From Dipteris shenzhenensis (lineage: Eukaryota > Polypodiophyta > Polypodiopsida > Gleicheniales): a DNA stretch of 64,000 bases. The position numbers and the translations under genes are program-made. A model generated the notes under the pieces. The model was not told the DNA's origin. It ran no database searches and saw only the letters and a list, made by a program, of their open reading frames with translations. Location: assembly GCA_047967505.1 (NCBI GenBank), contig CM106539.1; one strand, 5' to 3'. This document shows, one piece after another, positions 1-11,089 of this stretch; positions within the stretch are counted from its first letter, which is position 1; every line of letters starts with the position of its first letter.

Positions 1-816
1 TAGTGTGAACTGTTTCCTGGACAAGTCTCTCTTTTTTACTTTCTACAGAAAAGCAGGGTGACAGCAGTAGATTTTGGACCCTTGTTGGGTCTGCAAGGAG
101 CTTATATTACTAACGGATGACCATGACAGGAGTAATTCTATATTTCTGCTTTCAGTTTCACTTCAATTAGACATGAGATTCTTAGGGGTGTGCTAGCATG
201 TCTTTTCCCATGATGTAATTCTGGCCTGGCCTCATAGGGCTCTTTGGCCTTTGCAAACATTATAAAACCTCTCTCTCTCTCTCTCTGTTTTTTATTTCCT
301 TCCCTTTGTTTATCCCAATTTGTAAGATTGGCTAGTCTATTTAACGTATGTATATTTGGACAACCATTGCAAACCATTAGAGTATCACGATAGCTGAGTA
401 GCTTACAACAGTAATCTGATGTCTCTTTGATACCCTCTGACTCCTGAAATGCAGCAGTTATCTAATAGCTTTTATACTCATTAAACAGAAAACTAAATGA
501 ATACATTAAGGATGACATGCCAAGATCACAAAATTGAAGAGAACAAAGCCAAATTTTAAAAACTTTTCAAAACTTTTCAGCAATTCAAACTCTTTACCCC
601 TTCTCCACAACATATTGAGCCAAACCTGGAAAACCCAGGATCTTGAGAGCCATAAAAATCTCTACGAGGGTCTCGCCAGACATATTTCTCAGCATCTTTC
701 CGTACTAAAGAAGGGTTGCGAGTCTTTGGTGGAGGTACAGGTATTGGATCCCAGACGATTTTCTCCCTCCCATTCATCTCTCATTATTTGATATCTTCGA
801 ATATATGAGGTCCAAT
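1..816. other. No gene recognised
   Basis: AT-rich DNA with only short ORFs (85 aa or less) that show no recognisable motif. A short CT run lies near 270-287. Nothing else can be supported. Confidence 0.5.
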
Positions 817-1125
817 ATGGCTCTTGATTCTGATATGCAAGTCCACAACAAACAAGCTTACATAATATATACAGTTCAATACAACTCATATAATTTTCAC
901 AGCAAACCAAGTTGCATTACATCTTAGGGGGCATATTCAAATCCAACATCAGCTTCACAAAGGACCACCCAGTGATCCTCGTGAAAATAGCTCTCGATTT
1001 TGATACGTAGGTTCACAACATGCAGTATATGCAACTACATACAGTGCAACAAAACTCTAAGTCTGATAAAAGCATTCACAGCAAACCACCTTGCATTATG
1101 TCTTAGGATGTCACTCAAATCAAAT
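817..1125. repeat. Diverged tandem duplication, period about 170 bp
   Basis: Two adjacent copies, about 817-948 and 987-1125, share phrases in the same order: a ctcttgattctgatatg-like start, a cacaaca phrase, cacagcaaacca, and gcattacatcttagg near the end. Substitutions and a few indels show the duplication is not recent. I see no third copy and no coding reason for it. Confidence 0.65.
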
Positions 1126-1843
1126 AGTAGCATTTAGCAAAAAATCAAAAGGATTGTTGGTAAGTTACTCCCATGAAAATTCACGAATGAGGGAGACAAA
1201 GCAAAAATGCCTTTTATCAAGTACATCTTCATACCAGGGAATTGAAGTCAAAAGAAAATTCCTAGGTAATAGAAAACGTAAATACCAATCATTGCAAGGG
1301 GGAACAACCTTAATTCCCATCGCTAAAGAAATAGAAATTAGGGATTCTGCTAAGCTTCATCATTAATATGTGTCATCTAAGGCAAGTCGTGCTTTAAAGA
1401 ACACAGCATTAAGGTCTTTTGATTCTCATGCCATGACTTTACAAAACCAGATAGAAGGCCTGGGATATCTTCTCTCATATTGAATGGCAAGGACAGACAT
1501 GAGACTAGAGTTTGAAGAACTGATGTACAAGAAACATAACAATTAACTTTTGAAAGTGTTTTTCCTTAGGCAATGGACCGAATTTCATACAGGCAAAAAA
1601 GAAACTATAATAGGGATAAACCATGTCTGCTTGAGTCTGATCCCTGCAAACCACAAGGAGGGATGGAACCAGCCTCGAAGCTACACTAAACCTGCCAGTA
1701 AACGTCCATAAAGCAAAAGGTGCCAACACCAAAATCACAGAGAAGCACCAACAAATTGTGCTAGACTGATGCAATCTCCTATTCAGCCAGAACCACTTTG
1801 CAAAGTGAACTTCCACGAGGAGCCTGCCACCGTCGTGAAGGAA
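1126..1843. other. No gene recognised; one weak minus-strand ORF
   Basis: A minus-strand ORF of 103 aa (1505-1816) contains one hydrophobic stretch that could span a membrane, but I recognise no family and it has no further support. The plus ORF at 1091-1366 (91 aa) partly overlaps the tandem duplication and is probably chance. The hAT-type element was inserted just right of this stretch. Confidence 0.4.
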
Positions 1844-1851
1844 GTTCTGTG

Positions 1852-2405
1852 CATGGTTGTTAAGACACTCGTGTCTTATCGTAAGACACTTAAGACACGT
1901 GTCTTACCTTAAGACACCTTTAGACACTCTTGTTTTTTTTTTTGTAGTGGCAGTGACCTCGTAGATTCGGATTAGGATGAATCTTCAGAGATTTGAGTCT
2001 TGAGAGTCGAAAGTTTCCTTTCAATTATATGTATCGAGATGCAGATTTCATTCATATCACATGTGACAAGATTCAATTGTCCATTTAAACCTTTAAGTAC
2101 TCAATCCTTGCGAGCTCTTGAGTCGCGAGTCTTAACTTTAAGTTTTAAGTCTTGAGTGACGACGAGTCTTGTATCTTAACTACATTGTACAAGTGCCTTC
2201 TTGCATTGTTTAAGTGTAGCTTATTGTACTTCTAGAATCTAGCAGCGAGCTATGCTAGCAAGTTGTCCATTTGTATATTTATACATATATTAATTAAATA
2301 TTTATTATTATAATCACAATGGCGTGTCTTACGTGTCTTATCTTTAAGACACTCGTGTCTGAAGCGTGTCTAACGTGTCGTGTCTTAACGTGTCTTACAA
2401 CCATG
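1852..2405. mobile_element. Non-autonomous hAT-type miniature element
   Basis: A 554-bp element starts CATGGTTGT and ends ACAACCATG, a perfect 9-bp terminal inverted repeat that continues imperfectly. It is flanked on both sides by the same 8 bp, GTTCTGTG (1844-1851 and 2406-2413). An 8-bp target duplication with short inverted ends is the hAT superfamily hallmark. Both ends are packed with copies of TAAGACAC or its complement GTGTCTTA in both orientations; subterminal repeats of this kind bind transposase in hAT elements. There is no transposase ORF inside, so it would need one in trans. The intact target duplication suggests it has not been rearranged since insertion. Confidence 0.85.
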
Positions 2406-2413
2406 GTTCTGTG

Positions 2414-3412
2414 ATCCCATGCCCACCAGAACACCAGACTCAACTTGCTTCAGGCTGTCTCTCCTACATTTCTTAAAGAGTAAACATTATGGCCATCCCA
2501 AGATAGCCACAAAATATATATCTAGATGAATCCCAGAACATGCCCAACTCATCCTCTAAAAACAAAACACAGTGTGCAGTTTCAATCTCCTGATATTCCT
2601 CATACTATTGAAAACCATAAACTCCATCACACATAGCAGGGACTAGCTACTATGACGTCCCCACCGACATCATCAGCACACAAAGAATTTATATATATAC
2701 ATCCATAAGGCTTTAATATATCCAATCTTAACAAATAAAATGAAATAACAAAGGAAAGAAGGGAATTTGTACGCAACTTTAGACAACATTATGAGGACAT
2801 GAGAAAAATAACAAATAAAAGAACTTAGTAAGCAAAGACACACTTACGTCTCATCAGTACCCATGCATAAGCTGCCATTCTGGAATCTCTTGGGTAGACC
2901 CAGTGCTCACTCAGCTTTAAATCCCAACCCAAACAACCAAAACTTTGATAGCAAAAAGGAAGAAACAAAGCAGAAAATAAGAATAGGAATGCCAGACACA
3001 CACACAAACACATACCCACACACACAGAGAAAGAGAAAGACTTAAATTAGATTAAAATTCCAACTAATGCTAACACAACCTAAGTGGGCGGACAAATACG
3101 ACAACTAATGCTAACACAAGGGAGCAAAGATAAACCAACGTACATATAAGAAAACAAATGATACACCAACGCAAACACGGGGAAATAATTATTATCATTA
3201 TTTTTAGATTAGTTTGTTGTTTTATTTGTATACTTTAGATTAGAAATAATATTAATAAATGAAATAAGAAATTTGGAGGAAACTTATAATAAATAAACCA
3301 GCGAGTGCAAGTACTCGTGAGCACTGCCCTTAGAGGCACGAGTTGATTTGGGAAGGGAGGAAGAGAGAGAGACAGAGAGGGAAAGAGGGACGAGTTGAAT
3401 TAGGAAGGGGGA

Positions 3413-3415
<3 letters not shown>
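2414..3415. other. No gene recognised
   Basis: AT-rich DNA rich in A runs. The ORFs at 2825-3025 (minus) and 2863-3045 (plus) overlap a CACA-rich tract and look accidental. A GAGAGA-rich stretch begins near 3360. Confidence 0.45.

Positions 3416-3455
<40 letters not shown>
3416..3455. repeat. (GA)n microsatellite
   Basis: About twenty uninterrupted GA units, preceded by a shorter impure GA stretch from 3362. Confidence 0.95.
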
Positions 3456-3457
<2 letters not shown>

Positions 3458-3490
3458 TCACTGAGAATAGAAAGTGAAACGTGAGGAGGG

Positions 3491-3539
3491 ACACTTTTTA
3501 AGAAAAGTGTAAGGAGAGCACTGCCTGCAGGGCAGTGCT
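3491..3539. repeat. Two adjacent perfect short hairpins
   Basis: ACACTTTT-TAAG-AAAAGTGT (3491-3510) and AGCACTGCC-TGCAG-GGCAGTGCT (3517-3539) are perfect inverted repeats with 8- and 9-bp stems, only 6 bp apart. They could be remains of a small inverted-repeat element or chance in low-complexity DNA. A GA/GC dinucleotide run follows at 3547-3577. Confidence 0.6.
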
Positions 3540-3744
3540 AACAAATTAGAGAGAGAGAGAGAGAGCGCGCGCGCTTTGACGCTCCCACTTTAAAATAATT
3601 CTAAGGGATCCTAAACATACCCAAAGCTGAAAATCCAAGATATAATGACTACGTTTTAAATAAGATTGTGTACATAATCATAAGACGTATGCTATGTGAG
3701 ATGGATATGTAACTATCCTAGTTGCATGTACCAGGGTTTCTAGT

Positions 3745-3746
<2 letters not shown>

Positions 3747-3797
<51 letters not shown>
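3747..3797. repeat. (TC)n(AC)n compound microsatellite
   Basis: About seventeen TC units (to 3780) are followed directly by about eight AC units (3781-3797). Confidence 0.95.
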
Positions 3798-3912
3798 TCT
3801 TCTAAGGTCCCTGGTTGTGCCACAACGGTAAAATTGTTATCATCGTCAAAGTTCTGCTCAGTATTTAGAGGCACAGAATATTACATTCGTTCCGGCTAAG
3901 TATCAGTTTGCA

Positions 3913-4152
3913 TTGGCGTACTCTTTGAGTTACTCTACTTATATGAATCCAAAAAACAAGGAAGACAAACGTACGTCGGTTCTGAGTTTCAGGCGTGTCA
4001 GCATCAATTGCTTCATTCTGTCTTTCCTTCTTTTCTTATTGGTCATTTGCGTGTTTGGCGAAGGCTCCAGCACACGCTTGGGATCGAACTCCTCCGCTTT
4101 GAAAATCTCTCCATCGACAGCCCACCACTCATCTTTCTGGGCTCGTCGATGA
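3913..4152 (+). CDS. Hypothetical small protein with one membrane segment
   Basis: An 80-codon frame (79 aa) with a polar, basic N-terminal part containing NPKNKEDKRTSVLSFRR, then a hydrophobic run of about 16-18 residues (around residues 32-49, FILSFLLFLLVICVFG), then a short Ser-rich tail. A second Met at about residue 11 is an equally good start. The layout resembles a type II signal anchor, so the frame could be the first exon of a membrane protein such as a Golgi enzyme rather than a complete gene. I recognise no family, and I cannot see a clear splice donor that would extend it. It lies outside any recognised transposon. Both its being expressed and its being a host gene are unproven. 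Confidence 0.3.
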   Translation: MAYSLSYSTYMNPKNKEDKRTSVLSFRRVSINCFILSFLLFLLVICVFGEGSSTRLGSNSSALKISPSTAHHSSFWARR

Positions 4153-6979
4153 GTCAGGTAGCCTCGGGAGAGCTTCTGCAAGACAGACCCATCAACTCAA
4201 CGACGTGAAGACCCAAAAACCTGCATTGTGGGAAAGCTCGTTGTGAAAGAGGAGTAAAAAACCAGCTGGTCTACCTGGTGCAAAGAAGGAAATCTGCGTC
4301 TAAATGATCCAAGCATGCTGGCGAAGTTCACGCTTGCTCTCTCGAGTCGACTCGAGAGCTTTGTTGTCCCACGTTAAGTTCAACCAAGAATTTAAACAAG
4401 AGAACCTTGCAAATGCTACATTAGTGTACCACCTGCCTGCCCATGGAGGTGGTAGTTCATGGTTGGAGAAGATGGCAAGGTACCTGGCCATGGAGTGCGC
4501 GTCCCTCTTTGCTCTGACACAAATTTTTTGTGTTAGGCTCGGGCTCTTGGGCCAAGAGAATGGCCAATGGTGGGTGGAGTGAACCTAGCCATGATTTGGA
4601 ATCTCCTTCAGAGAAGTAGGGCTCTATCAACGCCAAGGCCCCATGGAGGAGAAAAGCTTGATCACCAGAAAATCTCTTGGCGGTTTCCAACACCAACCTA
4701 GCTTGATGATTTTTGGAGGATTCCAACCAATTTTCCGATGCCAAAGTGCAATGATTGGCCCACAAATATCGGTTGAAACAACCTTCAAAGTCTTGTCATG
4801 CCCTCATTAATCACAATCTAAGCCTCAATGGGGACCTTTTGTTTACAATGCTAGCTTAGCATTCAACTACTAGGCTTTTAGCCCCGGCAGTAGCACGGGG
4901 AAGTGCCCTTCACACACCACACATGGGTGCTTAGTATGTAACCACACATTCCTTGTCCTTTCTCTCGAGTGTTGGTGTGTATCTCTCTTCAAAATGGAAT
5001 GGACGGTTGTTTCGTCAAGCTATTGCAAATTTGTACTCACAAAGCCATGATACACCAACTCAGGGGGATCGCCATCAAATAATTCAAGTCTTTCATTAGA
5101 TTTTTTCATCTTGTGTGAACACTTTCTTTGGGATTTTACCCAAGTTGTTGAACTAGTATATGCCTTCACTCGAAAGGAAACTCAATTTATGGGAGCTACT
5201 CTGGACTACCCCATGTACTACACTAACAACATTATCATCATTCGAGTGCAATTATAGAACCATTGAGCAAGATAGTTTAGGCATGGCATATAGCTTGCAA
5301 AATGGCATTATTTGCTTGGGAATCCATTTTTGTTCTGCATGGATCACTGACTTGATTAATGAAACAACAATACAAGGGAGATAGGTCAAGTGGATGATGC
5401 TACTAATAATGAGCCTAATTTCAACATTACAAACAAGCTTAGAAAAGCCCACCATCAGGCAAGCTGCCTATTCAAACTATTTGTTGACAATCTATTTACT
5501 CACCTAGAATTCTCTACAATTACCCGCTTTCTGGATTCAATTCCATTGCGTTTGTGAACCAATGCATTCATTTCATGTATATATATATATGATCATTCAT
5601 GAAATCTAACCCATAGTGAGTTTTGCTAGTCTAGTTCTATTGAATTTGTGAACCAAGGTACACGTTTCATGAATAAATGCTTATGGTATCAACCTGAGAA
5701 TCTATGTTGATGCATTGAGTAGCCAATACCTATTACAAGTGTAAAAAGGAAGCCCAATCAACCAATATAATATTAAGGAACATTCTCACCAAGAGAATTG
5801 ATACCAATTGGATAGATTGTAACTTCAATCTCCATGCAACATTCAAGGTCTATAGAATAACCCATAAGACACTCCGCAACAAAACACAATTTTGTTCATT
5901 TTATGCAAAGCAAGGGCAAAGAACGCACTCAGACATAAAACACATAAACATGTAGAGAAATTTGAGAGTTGCTCCTTGCATAGCTATTTTACACATGTGT
6001 GCGCACTCTTGCTCTTCAATGACATTTTCGATGAAGCCTTTGGCAAGAATTTCCCGAACAAAAATTTCAATGTAGCCATTGTGTAGGGTGTTTAGCTCAT
6101 GGCTCTCAATTAACGTTTGGAGTCTTTCATGTCTAGTTTCAAAAGCCAAATTGGGTTGCCCTGCTTTGTGGGCTATACCAAGTTCAATGTGTTGTCAAAG
6201 GTTTCAATTATTGCTAATTTTTCAAATTGGCCAAACCCAAAAATTTATGCAATTTTGAAGTTGAAAACACTATGGAGAATGGGTGCTTGAAAAGTCAGAC
6301 TCAACTACAAGCAAATCGAGCTTATCCTTGAACTGCAGGCAGTGTGAGCATGTATTGCCATGGCTCCTCCCCCTCTCGAACAACAGACACAACTAGTGCA
6401 AGAGGGGTGGAAAATTTCCTTATCATGGCATGAGACTGTCTTCAGACAAAGACCAGTGGGCAAAGACTTGTCTTCAAACACAGACTAGTGGGCAAAAAGA
6501 CAAGATGTGCTTGTGGTGCGGATCACAATACAAACTCCCATGATGTGGCAAAGGTATAGGCACCTCCGGCATGGACAAATGAAGAGAAGAATGATGAGCT
6601 CTCAAAAAGAAAAAACACTACTAGCATGCATAAGACGTGCTGAGCTGAATAAGCAATGGTGGCATTCCAATGTTGGCCTACAATTGCAACTAGCAAAGAT
6701 AAAGCAATGCATGTCTATGTGAGTGGGGTGATGATTGGCAACAGTTAGAGCAGGTTGGCTTGCAAGCATGATTATCCTCCAAGATTGTAGCTATTCTCCC
6801 TTAGAATGGTGAGGCAATTGCTATAGTAGGTAATTCATGAAAATGGTGAAGCAATTGTTATAGTAACTGATTCATAAAAATGGTAGTGGCAAATTTCCAC
6901 AATGGCGATAGCTCCCTTGTAGAATGGTGGCAGCGTACAATCATGGAACAACCACCAAGTGTGGTGATGGCTGCTCTTT
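4153..6979. other. No gene recognised; minor local duplications
   Basis: Only short ORFs, none with a recognisable domain. Two imperfect direct copies of a phrase with tttgtgaaccaa and tttcatg lie near 5540 and 5635, with a (TA)n run between them. A 34-bp duplication lies near 6430-6490 and a 42-bp one near 6805-6885. Confidence 0.4.
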
Positions 6980-7254
6980 TCTTAGTTCCTCTCTTATTTC
7001 CTCTCTTTTCCTTCTCTCTTTCCTCCTCTCTCTTCCTCTCTTTTCCTCTATTTTCCTTCTCTCTTCCTCTCTTTTCCTCTCTTTTCCTTCCTCTTCTCTC
7101 CCCTCTCTTATTTCCTCTCTTTTCTCCTATCTCTTCTCTTCCCCTCTCTTCTCTGCTCTCTTCTCCTCTTCTCTTATTTCCTCTCTTTTCCTTGCTCTTC
7201 TCTCCCCTCTCTTATTTCCCCTCTTTTCTCCTATCTCTTCTCTTATTTCCTCTC
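6980..7254. repeat. CT-rich low-complexity tract
   Basis: Almost pure pyrimidine sequence of CTCTTTTCCT-like units. Long open frames here in two forward frames and one reverse frame are Leu/Ser/Phe or Arg/Glu strings and are not genes. Confidence 0.9.
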
Positions 7255-7877
7255 TGGGGATCTCTCCCATTAATGAATCCTCCCACATGCATGGTGTGGA
7301 GAGGTCATCTTCCATGTGGGTGGAAGGCGGTGCGCACCCTTAATTTGCAATCGACAAATTGAGGGATGCATGTTCCACATACTACAAGCCCCAAATCTGT
7401 AGTGCAGAATGCACTTGATTTTTCCCTCTTATTTAAATACTCACATGGATGGGTTGGCACAAATGACTCTTGCCACCTCAATCTACTTTTTGTTTATGAA
7501 AGTATAATCCCTTAGACTATTCCACATGGGTCTAGCCCACATAGATGAGAAAGTCTAAGATGCCTTGCCACCTCTACCAATTAAATACAATATGTACCCT
7601 TGGCCTTGGCCATATACCACTTAATGTTTCATGGGACCGCCTAGGTGGAGGGGTGGCACATGGAGATTCCATGCCATCTCACCATACTATATTATTTGTT
7701 CCATGGACTATGTACAACACACCTATGGGTCCTCTTAATTAGAAGGGTGGCACATGGACATGCCTTGCCACCTCAACCTTGGGCCCTTGCCACTCCATAT
7801 TATATTCTACTAATGCCACACACATATATTCACTTCTACTTATTACATTTACAATGGATTTTTTTTTTGCGGTAACA
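7255..7877 (-). mobile_element. LTR-like repeat, copy 1 (3' LTR of minus-strand gypsy)
   Basis: This repeat recurs at 11.1-11.8 kb with the same order of phrases over about 600 bp. Read on the minus strand it begins TGTTACCGC, a typical LTR start, directly after a purine-rich tract (7878-7890), as expected for a 3' LTR. The distal part, where the other copy has its TATA box, is replaced here by the CT-rich tract. It ends the gag-bearing element to its right. Assignment as an LTR is inferred from the TG start, the adjacent purine tract and the second copy. Confidence 0.6.
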
Positions 7878-7890
7878 GATTCCCCTCCCC
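7878..7890 (-). other. Polypurine tract of minus-strand gypsy element
   Basis: On the minus strand GGGGAGGGGAATC lies directly before the TGTTACC start of the LTR-like repeat. That is the position and composition of the plus-strand primer site of an LTR retrotransposon. Confidence 0.55.
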
Positions 7891-8099
7891 AGGCATGGAA
7901 TGCACAGCATTCCCATGCCTGGGACAACCACGCACAAAGAAGGGTTTGAGATGTTGCTTTTTGAATACCTTTTTTCCATGTGGTTCAACAGACCCAACAG
8001 TCTGGCTTCTTACCTCGATAAAAAACAATGCACGGTGTCGATGCCGTATCCACACACACTTGATCCATTACAAATCGTTCACTTCTCAAAAGGGCCACA

Positions 8100-9417
8100 A
8101 AACTTGGATGCTGCATCAAAAGGTACAAAAGCTGGTCGTTCCACCCAGACAAAGAGGAAAGACCTCCAAATCATCCTCCCTCCCGTATGTAGGGGAATCT
8201 GTCATTTCCTTGAAAATATCATCCCAGGAATCACATTGATCAACTTCTTGGCCTCCATCATGGTGAGTGCACAATACTTTGTCTAGAACAATGACTTCAT
8301 CATTAACTAGCTCAGCTCATAATTGGTTACATTCTTCTTCGATGTTCATCATAGCATCTTCAGAGAACATTTTAAACAACTCTGGTGGGCTATCATCACA
8401 CATTAGTGACCACCTCATTAGGTTCCAGACGACTCATGACCTCAAGTGGAGAAGGAGGGACAGGGATTTCATTCCCATCGATGCCCATAACCAAGACTTC
8501 AAGCTCATCGATGCTTTCTTCATCATCAAACAATCCATCAAGACCTTTCAACTCTTTGTCATAAGAAATATATGAGGAAGGAGAAAGAGCACCTGAAGGG
8601 GTGAATGCAGTATGTTTCTCATCATCATTATCTGTCGACCCATTACAACTTTCAGGGAGAGGTGATTCACAACCATTGCCATATTCAGTCTCATCATGAT
8701 CAGACCCCCCGGTTATTGTACTGGAAGTCTCTATGAGATGCACTTCAGGAATGTTTGGATACTCCGGGTGGTAGTGCTACTTTTGATTGCAGTCGTGAAA
8801 AACCACCGAGGATTGTTGTGGAGGAAGAGAAGACAAGGATGGTGGAAGAGGTTTTGTCAAGGTAGAACCACCTTGACATTTAAGAAAGAGGGAATGATGA
8901 CTCGATCATTGGACATCCTGTTAAACTTTTTTGCAATTACCTTTGCATGCTCCATGGTTGTTGGAATCCTCAATTTCAACTTCATAGGGAACTCATTTGC
9001 TACACCAATCACCATATGGCTCAACACAATTCGAGTCATTCCAACAATGAACCCCTTGTTATCTGGTTGCATAGCAACTAGGCAATCCAAGAGCCCGGCC
9101 ACTTGATCCACATATCGACACATCATCTCTCTTTCTTCTTGCCTCAACCTTGCTAATAATAGATGAACATTTTCAGGCTCCTCACTCTTGCCAAAATACT
9201 CAACCAGTGTTGCAGTCAAACGTGGCCAGCTTTATCGAACTACATCAGTCTGCTTTTCATACCACACCTTTGCAAAACCATCTAAGAAGGTAGGAAGCAC
9301 CAACAACCATTGATCCTCTATAAGGAAGGTCAAAGACACACATCGACGTTTAAAAGAGACCAGGTATTCTTTTGGATTCTCATCCATCCGACCGCAAAAC
9401 ATAGGAATATCCGCCAT
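8100..9417 (-). pseudogene. Ty3/gypsy gag with acidic C-terminal extension
   Basis: Minus-strand translation gives a retrotransposon Gag core: an opening MADIPMFCGRMDENPKEYL (9417 downwards), then WLLVLPTFLDGFAKVWYE, then after a break 120 residues at 9219-8857 with a C-terminal helix rich in charged residues. After another frame change an acidic Ser/Asp/Glu-rich segment (8743-8396, then on to about 8120) follows and stays largely open. No protease, reverse transcriptase or integrase is recognisable before the polypurine tract at 7890. A weak segment at 7880-8055 is too ambiguous to call. Gag would form the particle shell; this copy is broken by frameshifts and stops. Confidence 0.7.
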
Positions 9418-9570
9418 AGCTTGAAAAGAGAGAGATTGAAAACAAAGGGAAAGAAAATTTTATACAAGGATGCTTATTGCCTGGGTACACGGCGTTGCAT
9501 CAAATTGTTCATTAGAGCGAAGAGGAGAGCCATCACCAAGGCAAGAAGATGCAAATCCTACACATCACCT

Positions 9571-9819
9571 TCAGCTTCCTCTAGCTCTTGCAATCTCTAG
9601 GAGATTTCTTCTAGCGACATGCGGTCTGGCATTGCAACTTCTTCTGGGCAAGTCGATGGAGTACTTTTTGAATGATGACCTTAAGCCAAAGGACCCAAAT
9701 GATGTAGTTGGGATAATTTGTTTCACGGTGGCCACATGCCCCACAATAATTACAATATATGACACATGCGGGCAATTCGTCTCCATTGGGGACGTCTTAA
9801 ATCTTGCTTCATGAATCAC
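9571..9819 (-). pseudogene. Possible gag-derived zinc-knuckle fragment
   Basis: At 9713-9754 the minus strand encodes CNYCGACGHRETNY, a CCHC nucleic-acid-binding knuckle (CX2CX4HX4C) whose last Cys codon has become Tyr by one G-to-A change. It lies upstream of the neighbouring gag core rather than after it, so it probably comes from a different or rearranged element. The surrounding frame is short and unrecognised. Confidence 0.4.
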
Positions 9820-10174
9820 TTCAAACTTTACTTGTCCTCAAAATGAACTACACCATCAACCCAATTTCATGTTCTAACCAGATAGGCTTGTAGAGCTCAG
9901 AAAACTGAGCACTTTTCCTTTTTACAGCACTAGAAACTAAGGAATGCTTCACAAGATATGGGTTGTCGAATCCTGCAGGATACATCGTCGTCACAATGAT
10001 CATGTAGCACTTCTTGGTTTTGACAATCTGGACCTATAGAGTTCTAAAAGATTAACACTTTTCCTTTTAATAGCATGTTCAAATTCCACCTGAGTTAAAA
10101 GTTATAGCCCTTTTAAACTTCCCCTAGATAACAATATATTTCTATCTTTTCGAATTATTATATGAAAAGTTACT

Positions 10175-10235
10175 TAGCTTAGTAGTAACTAGTCCCTTTT
10201 GCTAAAAACAGGTCAAGGGTTCAAATCCCTCAAAG
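10175..10235 (+). mobile_element. tRNA-derived SINE-like head (pol III boxes)
   Basis: A box A-like phrase TTAGCTTAGTAGTAACTAG (about 10176-10194) is followed about 30 bp later by a perfect-looking box B, GGGTTCAAATCCC (10217-10229). Spacing and order fit the tRNA-related head of a plant SINE. No complete cloverleaf can be drawn, so it is not called a tRNA gene. The 3' end and target duplication are not identified. Confidence 0.4.
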
Positions 10236-10257
10236 CCTTGAACAATGCCACATCATA

Positions 10258-10400
10258 AGGATGCAACCAACACGTGGCAGTCGTAGGAGTGACACATGAC
10301 AAATAGCAAACAGACACGTGGTAGTTAGTGGGAATGACATGGCAATCAGTAGACTAACACATGGCAGTCAACAGACCATGACAAGTGGCAATTATGCAAG
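10258..10400. repeat. Array of ACACGTGGCA-like (G-box) motifs
   Basis: Six degenerate copies of a phrase like ACACGTGGCAGT (variants ACACATGACA, ACACGTGGTA, ACATGGCAAT, ACACATGGCA, ACAAGTGGCA) occur every 20-35 bp. CACGTG is the core of the plant G-box, but repeated CACGTGGCA motifs are also common in LTR promoters. Whether this region regulates anything is unknown. Confidence 0.5.
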
Positions 10401-11089
10401 GTGACATCGGCAAAGTCAGCGAGTGCCACATCATCAAAGTTTGGCTCAAATTTCAAATAGCCACCGTAACTTTTAATCCATAAGGAATTTGGAGGAGTCG
10501 TAAAAACCAAAAATGGTCGGCAGATTGTGCTCGCAGAGTGTGGAAGAGGGAAGTGAGGGGATAGAGAGAGAAAGAGGGATGAGAAAGTAGGGGAAAGAAG
10601 TCGGTTTTTTTTTTCCACTTTTCAAGAAAAAATAAACATCAACGGGAGAATAATCGAGTATATTCACATAGGTGAAGGGCCAATCAAGGAGTCTTCAAAT
10701 GCCATGTTGTGGAGATTGTATCCTAGGTGCCACACTAAATTTATTGTAGGATTTTGAGCTCCATCAATCAACACTCATCAAAGGCCTTCAACACCCACAA
10801 CTGGGAGAGGGAGAGAAGAAGAGGAATGAAGTGGTGACATGGGAGGACTAAAATGGAAGGAGAAGAGGATGTGGGAGTGGCAACATGAGTAGAGGGAAAA
10901 TAGGAAGGAGAAGGAGGAGGGAGAAAGGGAAGGGTATGAACATCAATAGGAGGTGAGTGTGGAGAACAAAGGAGGAGGGGGAGGCATGATGGTATAGACA
11001 ACAAAGGGAGAGAGTCATGGAAAATATGGAGATATATATTAGAGGCTAGAGCATGGTGGCTATACAAGAATGAGCATGTCGCATCAAAG
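10401..11089 (-). other. Leader side of LTR copy 2, boundary unresolved
   Basis: On the minus strand this follows the TATA box at 11101-11110. It is pyrimidine-rich, as LTR R/U5 and leader regions often are. I cannot place the LTR end or a primer-binding site. The minus ORF at 10768-11346 (192 aa) runs through this low-complexity sequence and shows no domain. Confidence 0.35.

Noticed and set aside
1852-2405. Telomere-like repeat array
   Set aside because: The repeated motif is TAAGACAC, not TTTAGGG, and it is arranged in both orientations at the ends of a transposon.
6880-7362. A 160-aa plus-strand ORF rich in Leu, Ser, Phe and Pro
   Set aside because: It is driven by the CT-rich tract; a second overlapping frame has the same composition.
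10170-10240. A tRNA gene
   Set aside because: Boxes A and B are present but no acceptor stem, D arm and anticodon arm can be paired into a cloverleaf.
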